The translations under genes were made by a program, and so were the position numbers. A stretch of 64,000 nucleotides of DNA, taken from contig NZ_UIDD01000011.1 of assembly GCF_900497695.1 (NCBI RefSeq), forward strand, positions 248,001 through 312,000. Direction: 5' to 3'. The first letter of the stretch is position 1. Each line of letters begins with the position of its first letter. Below the pieces are notes generated by a model that saw nothing but the letters and a program-made list of their open reading frames with translations, was not told the DNA's origin and did no database searches. Shown here one piece after another: positions 25,251 to 33,095 of this stretch. The stretch comes from Pseudomonas wadenswilerensis (lineage in GTDB: Bacteria; Pseudomonadota; Gammaproteobacteria; Pseudomonadales; Pseudomonadaceae).

Positions 25251-26417
25251 ATGATGGGCGAATTCGATGCCATCCGACCGTACGACGACGCTGAAGTCCC
25301 TGCCGTTCTGGCACGGCTGCTCAGCGACCCGGCATTCCTCGATATCCTCACCCACTTCCGCTTCCCGCGCATGGCCGGGGCCTTCGGCTGGCTGCTCAAG
25401 CCGCTGATCGCCCGGCGCCTGCGTAAAGAGTTTGCCGGGGTCAGCTGCGTCTCGACCCTGCAGGACAAGGTCGAATACTACGTCGACCACACCATCGAGC
25501 GGGCGACCGACGGCGTGACCTACACCGGCGTCGAGCAGCTCAAGTCGGGTACCGCCTACCTGTTCCTGGCCAACCACCGCGATATCGTCATGGACCCGGC
25601 GTTCGTCAACTATGCCGTGTACCACGCCGGCCTGCCGACCCCGCGGATCGCCATCGGCGACAACCTGCTGCAAAAGCCGTTCGTCAGCGACATGATGCGC
25701 CTGAACAAGAGCTTTATCGTTCATCGCTCGATCAGTGGCCGCCGGGAAAAGCTTGCTGCTTACCAGTTGCTCTCAGCCTACATCAACCATTCGATCCGCA
25801 ATGATTGCCAGTCGATCTGGATCGCCCAGGCCGAAGGCCGGGCCAAGGATGGTGATGACCGTACCGATTCGGCAATCCTGAAAATGTTCCACATGAGCCG
25901 CAAGGACGAGCCGTTCGGCGCAGTGATCCAGTCGCTGAACCTGAGTCCGGTGTCGATCAGTTACGAGTACGACCCGTGCGACCAGGCCAAGGCCCGCGAG
26001 CTGTACATTCGCGCCACCACCGGCACTTACAGCAAGGCCCCCGGTGAAGATGACGTCAGCATTGCCCAGGGCATTACTGGCTACAAAGGCCGTGTGCACA
26101 TCAACTTTGCCCCGCCGGTGACCGCGTTTGTCGAGGACACCAAGCAACTGGCCGCCGAGATCGATCGGCAGATCCTGGCCGGCTACCGGTTGTTCCCGGT
26201 GCATTACCTGGCGTATGCGCAATGGGCTGATGCCGATCCGGCGCTGGACGTGCCGGCAGCGGCCAAGGTGTTCCCGGCCGATGAACTGGCCCGCGCCCAG
26301 GCCGAATGGCAACGCCGCCTGGACGCCTGTCCGGCCGAGCAGCGGCCGTACCTGGTGCAGCAGTATGCGACGCCGGTACGCAATCAGTACCGGGTCAAGG
26401 CGGGGTTGGCGCTTTAG
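25251..26417 (+). CDS. 1-acylglycerol-3-phosphate acyltransferase-like protein
   Basis: 388 residues. The acyltransferase motif H(X)4D is in NHRDIVMDP near residue 107, with an IAQAEGRAKD block further on. It is longer than PlsC, having an N-terminal extension (about 1-95) and a C-terminal extension, as in a conserved Pseudomonas subgroup. No transmembrane segment is obvious. Two ATGs are adjacent at 25251 and 25254; either may start. It is transcribed divergently from the CPXCG gene. The acyl acceptor is unknown. Confidence 0.85.
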   Translation: MMGEFDAIRPYDDAEVPAVLARLLSDPAFLDILTHFRFPRMAGAFGWLLKPLIARRLRKEFAGVSCVSTLQDKVEYYVDHTIERATDGVTYTGVEQLKSGTAYLFLANHRDIVMDPAFVNYAVYHAGLPTPRIAIGDNLLQKPFVSDMMRLNKSFIVHRSISGRREKLAAYQLLSAYINHSIRNDCQSIWIAQAEGRAKDGDDRTDSAILKMFHMSRKDEPFGAVIQSLNLSPVSISYEYDPCDQAKARELYIRATTGTYSKAPGEDDVSIAQGITGYKGRVHINFAPPVTAFVEDTKQLAAEIDRQILAGYRLFPVHYLAYAQWADADPALDVPAAAKVFPADELARAQAEWQRRLDACPAEQRPYLVQQYATPVRNQYRVKAGLAL

Positions 26418-26435
26418 GTCGCACCGCGTCGCCTG

Positions 26436-26511
26436 CATCGCTGGCAAGCCAGCTCCCACAGGAACACTCTGGGGGAGCTGGCTTGCCAGCGATGGGCTGC
26501 GAAGCAGCCCC
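26436..26511. repeat. Pair of inverted REP elements with flanking hairpin
   Basis: CATCGCTGGCAAGCCAGCTC and the facing GGGGGAGCTGGCTTGCCAGC, ending in the hairpin GGGCTGCGAAGCAGCCC. It lies between convergent genes. Confidence 0.85.
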
Positions 26512-26513
26512 GA

Positions 26514-26774
26514 TCACACCCAGGTGCTGAACCAGGACAGCAACAAGGCCAGCGCCAAAAAGGCAAAACCGAGAATGTAGTAGAAACGGTTGATGCGCAG
26601 GCTCATGCCATCGACCACCACTTCATCGGCGGCCATGCCCGCCAGAGTTTGCGCCGCGCGGCGGCGGGCGCTGTGCAGCAGCAAGCCGCCCGGGCAGGTC
26701 AGCACCAGAGCCAGCAGGTTGATCAGCTTGGCCGGATGGGCGGCAAACAGCCCCCAGATCACTTGCAACGACAT
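26514..26774 (-). CDS. Small two-segment membrane protein, hypothetical
   Basis: 86 residues with hydrophobic segments at about 15-33 and 65-84, and a polar stretch between them (HSARRRAAQTLAGMAADEVV). No named family is recognised. The start MSLQVIW has no strong ribosome site. Base composition matches its neighbours, and the stop lies right beside a REP pair. Confidence 0.6.
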   Translation of the reverse strand: MSLQVIWGLFAAHPAKLINLLALVLTCPGGLLLHSARRRAAQTLAGMAADEVVVDGMSLRINRFYYILGFAFLALALLLSWFSTWV

Positions 26775-26943
26775 CGCAAAACCTCAAAAGAAGTACATCG
26801 ATACTTTCGACACGGCGGGCATTCTACCCAAGCCCCGTGCCCCTGCCTGCCCTTTGCGACAAACGACGATTAATTCGCACCGTCACACGCTCGTCATCTA
26901 GGCACGCCACTCTATCGGCCGTCGCCACCCACCGGAGCTTGTC

Positions 26944-27150
26944 ATGCTGCACGCCGAAAACCAGGACCGCCTCTACCTGATCGCCCAGAGCGACGAGCAG
27001 CAGGCGCTGATCGACGGCCTGGCGTTCAACGTCCAAGACCGCCAATGGCTGGTGTACTGCGCCTTGGGCGGGCACGCTCATGATGATCTGCCCGAAGTCG
27101 ACGTTCCGACCGGCATCAGCATGCTGGACTTCTACGTCGAAGCCGCCTGA
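26944..27150 (+). CDS. Hypothetical small cytoplasmic protein
   Basis: 68 residues, acidic, without a signal peptide or membrane segment: MLHAENQDRLYLIAQSDEQQ... It is preceded by GGAG (in CCGGAGCTTGTC) and followed by a clear terminator, both of which support a real gene. Function unknown; it looks like a conserved Pseudomonas protein. Confidence 0.65.
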   Translation: MLHAENQDRLYLIAQSDEQQALIDGLAFNVQDRQWLVYCALGGHAHDDLPEVDVPTGISMLDFYVEAA

Positions 27151-27164
27151 GCGCCCAGAAACGC

Positions 27165-27203
27165 AAAAGCCCGATGCCTGCCACGCAGACATCGGGCTTT
27201 TTG
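27165..27203. terminator. Bidirectional terminator
   Basis: Hairpin AAAAGCCCGATG ... CATCGGGCTTTTT with a 13-base loop. It can serve both the small hypothetical gene (plus) and the YajG lipoprotein gene (minus). Confidence 0.85.
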
Positions 27204-27213
27204 CTGTTGCGAT

Positions 27214-27798
27214 TTATTCGCCGAGGATCTGCCCGATGGCCTGGTCCTTGAACAGACGGGTCAGCGCATCGCTGAGCACATCGCCCACCAGCTTGGTGTT
27301 GGTCTCCTGGTTGGGTGCCATGCCGAAGCGCTGGTCCAGCGAGGCACCGTAACGGCCGCTGTAGCGACGGTTGGCGTTGGCCACGTCAGCCTTGAAGGTC
27401 GCACCGATGGTGGCTTCGGTCACGTACATGCCTTCTTTTGGCGACTGGTACTTGAGTTCGGCCAGGGTCACGGTCAGCTGGGGCGCGTTGTAGGCGTTCG
27501 GCGTCGGGGTGAAGCCCAGCAGACGCACCGCCGCTTCGGCCTGGGCCTGCAGTTTTGGCAGGATGTCGTTGCCGGCCACGGTGATGGCGCTGGTTTCCGG
27601 GTACAGGCCGCCACGGGTGCCCAGGGTTTGCGAAGCACGGCCATCAACCACCTTGACCACCACCGGCTGACCATGGCCGACCGGCGCCAGCTGGGCGTTG
27701 AGTTTCGGTTGCGGGCTGAGTTGTTGCGGGCTGTGGGCACAACCGGCCAGGGTCAGACTGGTCACCGCGATCAAACCGAACAACAAACGTTGCAACAT
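27214..27798 (-). CDS. yajG: YajG family lipoprotein
   Basis: 194 residues from the ATG at 27798, eight bases after GGAG; the ATG at 27804 is too close to that site. The lipobox is LTLAGC with C20. The mature protein matches the YajG family of envelope lipoproteins (E. coli YajG, 192 residues), of unknown function. It has conserved DGR and SAITVAGNDILPKLQAQ stretches. Confidence 0.88.
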   Translation of the reverse strand: MLQRLLFGLIAVTSLTLAGCAHSPQQLSPQPKLNAQLAPVGHGQPVVVKVVDGRASQTLGTRGGLYPETSAITVAGNDILPKLQAQAEAAVRLLGFTPTPNAYNAPQLTVTLAELKYQSPKEGMYVTEATIGATFKADVANANRRYSGRYGASLDQRFGMAPNQETNTKLVGDVLSDALTRLFKDQAIGQILGE

Positions 27799-27973
27799 GC
27801 TCATCTCTCCAGAATAGGCAGCAAAGGCCGCCAGTATAACCAGCACGGGGCAGCCCAGCTATCGGCGTGCCATTAGTGAATAAGACAGGCGTGCCCAGCC
27901 CCGGTTCGCTGTCACAATCGTTTCATCACTGCACGGTTATCCTTGCCTCAGTTCTTCACAGGGATACCTCGCC

Positions 27974-28207
27974 ATGTCCTCGCTCCTGGCCTTGCTGTTC
28001 AAACGCAATCCGCAACGCTGCTTCGCCCGCCTCGACGCCTTGGGCCATTGCCAGGCCTTCAAGCAGTGTGCGCAGGCTCCTTCGACCAGCGGCTGGGTGG
28101 AAATCAACGAAATTCGCCTGGCCTGGCTTAACCGCCCGCTGCCCGCCAGCGCCCGTGTTTCAAAGCGTGTCAGCGGAAACTGGCTGCAGCGCAGCCTCGC
28201 CGCCTGA
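27974..28207 (+). CDS. Hypothetical basic small protein
   Basis: 77 residues: MSSLLALLFKRNPQRCFARL..., rich in Arg and Ala. There is no known motif. Ribosome-site quality is poor (ACAGGGATACCTCGCC upstream). It looks like a small conserved Pseudomonas protein, with a composition similar to neighbouring genes. Support is limited. Confidence 0.5.
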   Translation: MSSLLALLFKRNPQRCFARLDALGHCQAFKQCAQAPSTSGWVEINEIRLAWLNRPLPASARVSKRVSGNWLQRSLAA

Positions 28208-28812
28208 GTTTTGCCTCAATAAAAGTCGCTAATAAAGAGCTTTTCTGCCCGCGACATCGCTATAATCTCCCCCCGATTATAAGGACGTCTCCTGATCGGG
28301 CCTCGCAGTACCGCCAATGCCCAGCATTGCGCATCCCCCGCACCGCCCACAGAGAGCCTTCCACACAGGTCTTGCACCAGCCAGTGTGCCTGCGTCATTC
28401 GGCCCTCTGCTCTGCCTGAACCTGCCGGGTCTGCCATCGCGCAGTCCATTTTGAGGTTCACGTCTCCAAAAGAGCGTGAAAAAACGGGTTTTCACAACTT
28501 CACGAGAGTGTGGCGAGCAATGAACAGTCTGGCATGTGCAAAAGCACCTAAAGTGTCCCGAACAGCCCTGAACAGCTGGCAACAGCGCTCATTTGCAATG
28601 GGTGCCTGAAACCGGTCCATAACGCACGACGGATACCTTGACCATAAGTCGAATTGCCGCACCGGCTGTAAAATGCGTTCATAGGCAACGCAAAGCCCGG
28701 TTGGTGGTGTCCGCTGAAGTTGCAAAAACTGCGAAGAATCGGACATGGCGATCCTGGCAAGCCAGGGATCCTATGCTGTCAATTTGGTGCTGAAGATTTT
28801 GGAGACGCGTTA
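28208..28812 (+). promoter_or_regulatory. Long non-coding region upstream of mqo
   Basis: About 600 bases without a convincing gene; short open frames here lack ribosome sites and protein-like composition. It contains a perfect dyad TATAATC-N7-GATTATA (28261-28281), whose left arm is a consensus -10 box. AT-rich stretches and poly-A tracts (GTGAAAAAACGGG near 28478) are also present. It may hold an early promoter with a long leader, or a small RNA. A GGAG at 28801-28804 is the mqo ribosome site. Confidence 0.4.
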
Positions 28813-30318
28813 ATGGCGCAGAACGAAGCAGTCGATGTAGTACTGGTAGGGGCAGGCATCATGAGTGCCACCCTGGCCGTACTGCTCAAGGAACTCGACC
28901 CGGCGATCAAGCTGGAAGTCGTCGAGTTGATGGATTCGGGTGCCGCGGAAAGTTCCAACCCGTGGAACAACGCCGGGACCGGCCATGCCGGGCTGTGTGA
29001 ACTGAACTACACGCCACAGGCCGCCGACGGCAGCATCGATATCAAGAAAGCGGTGCACATCAACACCCAGTTCGAGGTGTCCCGGCAGTTCTGGGCCTAC
29101 CTGAGCAAAAAAGGCGCATTCAGCTCGCCACGGGCGTTCATCAACCCTGTGCCGCACCTGAGCTACGTCGAGGGCGAAAAGGGCATCAGCTTCCTCAAGA
29201 AGCGCTTCGAGATGCTCAAGCAGCATCATGCCTTCGCCGAGATGGATTACACCGAAGACAAGGCGCTGATGAACGAGTGGATGCCGCTGATGATGCCAGG
29301 TCGCCCAGCCGACCAGCAGATCGCTGCCACCCGCGTCATGAAAGGCACCGACGTCAACTTCGGCGCGCTGACCAACAAGCTGCTCAAGCACCTGGCCAAC
29401 GCTCCCGAAGCACAGGTCAAGTACTGCAAGAAGGTCACCGGCCTGCGCCGTAACGGCAGTGGCTGGACCGTCAGCATCAAGGACGTCAACAGCGGCAGCA
29501 GCCGTGAAGTCGACGCCCGCTTCGTGTTCCTCGGCGCCGGTGGCGCGGCCCTGCCGCTGCTGCAACTGTCGGGTATCGAGGAGAGCAAGGGCTTTGGCGG
29601 CTTCCCGGTCAGTGGCCAGTGGCTGCGTTGCGACAATCCGGAAGTGGTCAAGCGCCACCAGGCCAAGGTCTACAGCCAGGCTGCGGTAGGCTCGCCACCG
29701 ATGTCGGTGCCGCACCTGGACACCCGCGTGGTCGACGGCAAGACCTCGCTGCTGTTCGGCCCGTATGCCGGCTTCACCACCAAGTTCCTCAAGCACGGCT
29801 CGTTCCTCGACCTGCCGCTGTCGGTACGCATGGGCAACATCGGCCCGATGCTGGCCGTGGCCCGCGACAACATGGACCTGACCAAGTACCTGGTCAGCGA
29901 AGTGATGCAGTCGATGGAGCAGCGCCTGGACTCCCTGCGCCGCTTCTACCCCGAGGCCAAAGCCGAGGACTGGCGCCTGGAAGTGGCTGGCCAGCGCGTG
30001 CAGATCATCAAGAAAGACCCGAAAAAAGGCGGCATCCTGCAATTCGGTACCGAACTGGTCGCAGCCAAGGACGGCTCCCTGGCCGCCCTGCTCGGTGCTT
30101 CGCCGGGTGCTTCGGTGACTGTGTCGATCATGCTGGAACTGATCGAGCGCTGCTTCCCCGAACAGACCAAGGGCGCCTGGGCTGCCAAGCTCAAGGAAAT
30201 TTTCCCCGCCCGGGAAAAGGTCCTGGCCACCGACGCTGCCCTGTATCACAAGATCAGCGCGCACAACGACGAGGTCCTGGGCCTGGTCGAAAGCAGCCCG
30301 GCACAGAGCTACGCGTAA
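28813..30318 (+). CDS. mqo: Malate:quinone oxidoreductase
   Basis: 501 residues from the ATG at 28813, with GGAG eight bases upstream; the earlier in-frame start at 28720 is rejected because it adds a non-conserved leader. FAD binding is shown by DVVLVGAGIMSATLAVLLKE. The conserved SSNPWNNAGTGHAGLCELNY block is present. The enzyme is membrane-associated, oxidises malate to oxaloacetate and passes electrons to quinone, replacing or assisting NAD-malate dehydrogenase in the citric acid cycle of pseudomonads. Confidence 0.96.
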   Translation: MAQNEAVDVVLVGAGIMSATLAVLLKELDPAIKLEVVELMDSGAAESSNPWNNAGTGHAGLCELNYTPQAADGSIDIKKAVHINTQFEVSRQFWAYLSKKGAFSSPRAFINPVPHLSYVEGEKGISFLKKRFEMLKQHHAFAEMDYTEDKALMNEWMPLMMPGRPADQQIAATRVMKGTDVNFGALTNKLLKHLANAPEAQVKYCKKVTGLRRNGSGWTVSIKDVNSGSSREVDARFVFLGAGGAALPLLQLSGIEESKGFGGFPVSGQWLRCDNPEVVKRHQAKVYSQAAVGSPPMSVPHLDTRVVDGKTSLLFGPYAGFTTKFLKHGSFLDLPLSVRMGNIGPMLAVARDNMDLTKYLVSEVMQSMEQRLDSLRRFYPEAKAEDWRLEVAGQRVQIIKKDPKKGGILQFGTELVAAKDGSLAALLGASPGASVTVSIMLELIERCFPEQTKGAWAAKLKEIFPAREKVLATDAALYHKISAHNDEVLGLVESSPAQSYA

Positions 30319-30327
30319 CTTGCCGGC

Positions 30328-30358
30328 ATAAAAAAACGCCCTTCGGGCGTTTTTTTAT
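30328..30358. terminator. Bidirectional terminator after mqo
   Basis: AAAAAAACGCCC-TTC-GGGCGTTTTTTT, a textbook hairpin with T-runs in both directions. It separates mqo from the convergent PA4642-family gene. Confidence 0.95.
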
Positions 30359-30371
30359 GGGCGCTGTTTTA

Positions 30372-30662
30372 TCAGCCGCGGGCGTTATCGATGATCTCGA
30401 TGTACTCGGCGGCGTTGCGCTGGTCCTTGATGATCTCGACGAAGGTCTGGCCGTGCTCGTCCTTGCCGTCCAGGTCATAACCGGCTGCGACGAAGAAGCC
30501 GACATAGCGCTCGAAGTCATCGATGCGCAGGCCGCGGTAACCCTTGATCAGCTTGTGATGCGACGGCGAAGTAACGGCATCAGCCGGCTCGTACTGGAGG
30601 AACGACTTGATGTAGTCGTCGCTGATCTCATCACCAATCACTTGCTTCTTGTCTTTACGCAT
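30372..30662 (-). CDS. PA4642 family protein
   Basis: 96 residues from the ATG at 30662, six bases after GGAG; upstream in-frame starts are not supported. The sequence MRKDKKQVIGDEISDDYIKS..., with HKLIKGYRGLRIDDFERYV, matches a small conserved family named after P. aeruginosa PA4642. Function unknown. It lies next to mqo in pseudomonads. Confidence 0.85.
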   Translation of the reverse strand: MRKDKKQVIGDEISDDYIKSFLQYEPADAVTSPSHHKLIKGYRGLRIDDFERYVGFFVAAGYDLDGKDEHGQTFVEIIKDQRNAAEYIEIIDNARG

Positions 30663-30732
30663 TGCCGACTCCAACTGAACCATCACGGACATTTTCACGG
30701 GTCGGCAGTTTACCCCCGGGCAGCGCCGGCAC

Positions 30733-31200
30733 TCAACGCGCGCGTACGCTACCAGTGTGCAGATCCGCCCAGATGTGGCCATTGGGGTAACTGAGGAACT
30801 GCACATAGACGGTATCGTTGCGCAGCAGGTCGAGCATCACCCGGTACTGGGCCAGCGGGTAGTTGAGCGTCAGGGTCTTGCTCTTGTCGTCGAACACCGG
30901 CTTTTTCAGGCTTTTGCTTTCGGCATCGAAGCTGATCAGCACCTGGCTGATGGTCGCACCCTTGCTCAGCGGCTTGCCCTTGAGGCGCAGGATCAACGGC
31001 GAAGTGACGGGGATCGGTTGCTGGTTGGACTGGCGCTGATTGCCCACCACCACCGAGTAGCTGGTGACCTGCAGCAACTGCTGCGAATCTGCCACTTCCT
31101 TGCGCACCCCAAGGTCATCGGGCGGCAGGAACTGGCTGTGCAGGGGCGCCGCGGCCACCGGCAGGCTCAGCAGGAACAACAAGGGGAAAAATGCACGCAT
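30733..31200 (-). CDS. Secreted hypothetical protein
   Basis: 155 residues from the ATG at 31200 (GGAG six bases upstream). It has an N-terminal signal peptide (MRAFFPLLFLLSLPVAAAPL, probably cut after VAA or AAA). The rest is predicted beta-rich (SPLILRLKGKPLSKGATISQ...) with no known motif or cysteine. No family is recognised. It could be a periplasmic binding or assembly factor, but nothing shows this. Confidence 0.7.
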   Translation of the reverse strand: MRAFFPLLFLLSLPVAAAPLHSQFLPPDDLGVRKEVADSQQLLQVTSYSVVVGNQRQSNQQPIPVTSPLILRLKGKPLSKGATISQVLISFDAESKSLKKPVFDDKSKTLTLNYPLAQYRVMLDLLRNDTVYVQFLSYPNGHIWADLHTGSVRAR

Positions 31201-31256
31201 GACAGGCTCCTTGGGGGCAGCCTGGCACTCTAGCATGGGACTGCGTCATCGCAATT

Positions 31257-31730
31257 TCAATCGAACTGCGCGCGCATCCAGGCGTGATACTCGGCAACAC
31301 CGGGTTCGCCTTCGCGCGGCGCCCAGGTAGAAAAGTCCCCCTGCGCCACCGGCCGGAAAGGTCCAGCCTTGCACTCGAACATCACCGTGTCTGGCTCGAG
31401 CACCACCAGGCCATGGAAAACACCAGTCGGCAGGTCAACACCCAGGCATTCCCCGCCCGCCTGCAAAATACGCTTCTCCACCACCTCGCCCTGATCATTG
31501 AAGACCAGCAACCCCAGCTTGCCACGCAGCACCAGCAGGCACTCAGCCTTGTCCAATGCTTGATGGCGGTGCGGGGGAATATAGGTAGAAGGCTGCAACC
31601 CTACAGCCATGCGATGGCAGGGCTCTTCCATCTCGTGAAAGTTGTAATGTTGGCGACCGCGCGGATTTGCCGCAGCCTTGGCGGCCAGCTCGGCGAACAG
31701 CGCTTGATCAAGAAAGCCGGGCTGGCGCAT
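31257..31730 (-). CDS. WbuC-family cupin protein
   Basis: 157 residues. The cupin core has the metal-binding pattern HRHQALDKAECLLVLRG (histidines and a glutamate) and a second histidine in LPTGVFHGLVVLEP. It matches the WbuC family, small cupins often encoded near surface-polysaccharide genes in enterics; here the neighbour is hpt. It starts three bases after the hpt stop, so the two are cotranscribed. The biochemical role is unknown. Confidence 0.85.
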   Translation of the reverse strand: MRQPGFLDQALFAELAAKAAANPRGRQHYNFHEMEEPCHRMAVGLQPSTYIPPHRHQALDKAECLLVLRGKLGLLVFNDQGEVVEKRILQAGGECLGVDLPTGVFHGLVVLEPDTVMFECKAGPFRPVAQGDFSTWAPREGEPGVAEYHAWMRAQFD

Positions 31731-31733
31731 GTG

Positions 31734-32291
31734 TCAGAGTCCTTTGACGGCGTAAATACCAGCAGCATTGCGCCAGTATCCTTTGTAATCCATTCCATAA
31801 CCGAACACGTAACGGTCAACGCAGCTCAGGCCACAGAAATCGGCCTTGAGGTCGGCGCTGGCCTTGCGGTCATGGTCCTTGTCGATCAAGACGGCAGTAT
31901 GCACGGCACGAGCACCGGCATGTTTGCAGAAATCGATAATTGCACTGAGGGTATGACCTTCGTCAAGAATATCGTCGATGATCAGCACATCGCGATCAAT
32001 GAACGAGACTTCCGGCTTGGCCTTCCAGAACAGGTCACCGCCGCTGGTCTGGTTACGGTAGCGGGTGGCGTGCAGGTAGGACGATTCCAGCGGGAATTGC
32101 AGATGGGTCAGCAACTTGCCGGCGAAGATCAAACCGCCGTTCATCACGCAGAAGACTACCGGATTGCTATCGGCCAGCACTTCGGTGATCTGCGCGCCCA
32201 CGCGGGCAATGGCTGCTTCGACTTCGGCTTCGGTGTGCAGGCAGTCAGCCTCGCGCATGACTTGACGGATGTGCTCGAGATCGGCGGACAT
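31734..32291 (-). CDS. hpt: Hypoxanthine-guanine phosphoribosyltransferase
   Basis: 185 residues from the ATG at 32291 (TTGGAG upstream). The PRPP-binding motif is VLIIDDILDEGHTLSAI. The enzyme salvages hypoxanthine and guanine to IMP and GMP. It stands divergently to upp (uracil salvage) with a shared 163-base promoter region that holds two short palindromes. Confidence 0.93.
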   Translation of the reverse strand: MSADLEHIRQVMREADCLHTEAEVEAAIARVGAQITEVLADSNPVVFCVMNGGLIFAGKLLTHLQFPLESSYLHATRYRNQTSGGDLFWKAKPEVSFIDRDVLIIDDILDEGHTLSAIIDFCKHAGARAVHTAVLIDKDHDRKASADLKADFCGLSCVDRYVFGYGMDYKGYWRNAAGIYAVKGL

Positions 32292-32364
32292 GGCGCTCTC
32301 CAAGGGGCGGCAATTGAGAAAAGCGGGCAAAGGTACGCATCCCGTCGCATCAGATCAAGCATTT

Positions 32365-32380
32365 CTGGACTAACGTCCAG
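32365..32380. promoter_or_regulatory. Inverted repeat between hpt and upp
   Basis: CTGGAC-TAAC-GTCCAG, a 6-bp-arm dyad about 75 bases from hpt and 75 bases from upp. It could be an operator serving the divergent salvage genes; no regulator is assigned. Confidence 0.45.
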
Positions 32381-32388
32381 TAAGCCTG

Positions 32389-32418
32389 AGGACATGCATG
32401 GCTGAATAGATTAATCTA
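32389..32418 (+). promoter_or_regulatory. Candidate upp promoter with a palindrome over its -10 box
   Basis: AGGACA (32389-32394), 17 bases, TAATCT (32412-32417). The -10 lies inside the perfect 12-bp palindrome TAGATTAATCTA (32407-32418). It is 37 bases ahead of the upp start. Confidence 0.4.
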
Positions 32419-32454
32419 GCGCGGTTTTTTGCCCGCCCCCCGGAGCTTTTCCCT

Positions 32455-33093
32455 ATGCCTACCCGTGAGATCCGCCATCCGCTGATCCGCCACAAGCTCG
32501 GCCTGATGCGCCGCGCCGATATCAGCACCAAGAATTTTCGCGAGCTCGCCCAGGAAGTCGGTACGCTCCTGACCTACGAAGCCACCAAAGACCTGCCCCT
32601 GGAAAGCTATGAAATCGATGGCTGGTGCGGCAAGGTCCAGGTCGAGAAGATCGCTGGCAAGAAGATTACTGTAGTACCGATCCTGCGCGCCGGCATCGGC
32701 ATGCTCGACGGCGTGCTCAGCCTGATTCCGGGCGCCAAGGTCAGCGCCGTGGGCGTGGCCCGCAACGAGGAAACCCTCGAAGCGCACACCTACCTGGAAA
32801 AGCTGGCACCGGAAATCAACGAGCGCCTGGCCCTGATCATCGACCCGATGCTGGCCACCGGCGCCTCGATGGTCGCCACCATCGACCTGCTGAAGAAAGC
32901 CGGCTGCAAGGACATCCGCGCGATGGTCCTGGTTGCCGCGCCAGAAGGCATCGACACCGTCGAGAAAGCCCACCCGGACGTACAGATCTATACCGCCTCC
33001 ATCGACAAGTGCCTGAACGAGCACGGCTATATCATCCCTGGCCTGGGCGATGCCGGTGACAAGATCTTCGGTACCAAGCAGAAGGACGCCTGA
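32455..33093 (+). CDS. upp: Uracil phosphoribosyltransferase
   Basis: 212 residues. The PRPP motif is DPMLATGASM, and the uracil-binding end GLGDAGDKIFGT is present. It converts uracil plus PRPP to UMP. The start follows GGAG by nine bases. uraA follows two bases after the stop, forming a uracil uptake and salvage operon. Confidence 0.96.
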   Translation: MPTREIRHPLIRHKLGLMRRADISTKNFRELAQEVGTLLTYEATKDLPLESYEIDGWCGKVQVEKIAGKKITVVPILRAGIGMLDGVLSLIPGAKVSAVGVARNEETLEAHTYLEKLAPEINERLALIIDPMLATGASMVATIDLLKKAGCKDIRAMVLVAAPEGIDTVEKAHPDVQIYTASIDKCLNEHGYIIPGLGDAGDKIFGTKQKDA

Positions 33094-33095
33094 GC

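Noticed and set aside
28216..28760. Short open frames in the mqo upstream region
   Set aside because: No ribosome sites, unusual Cys/Arg/Pro composition and mutually overlapping frames; more likely non-coding.
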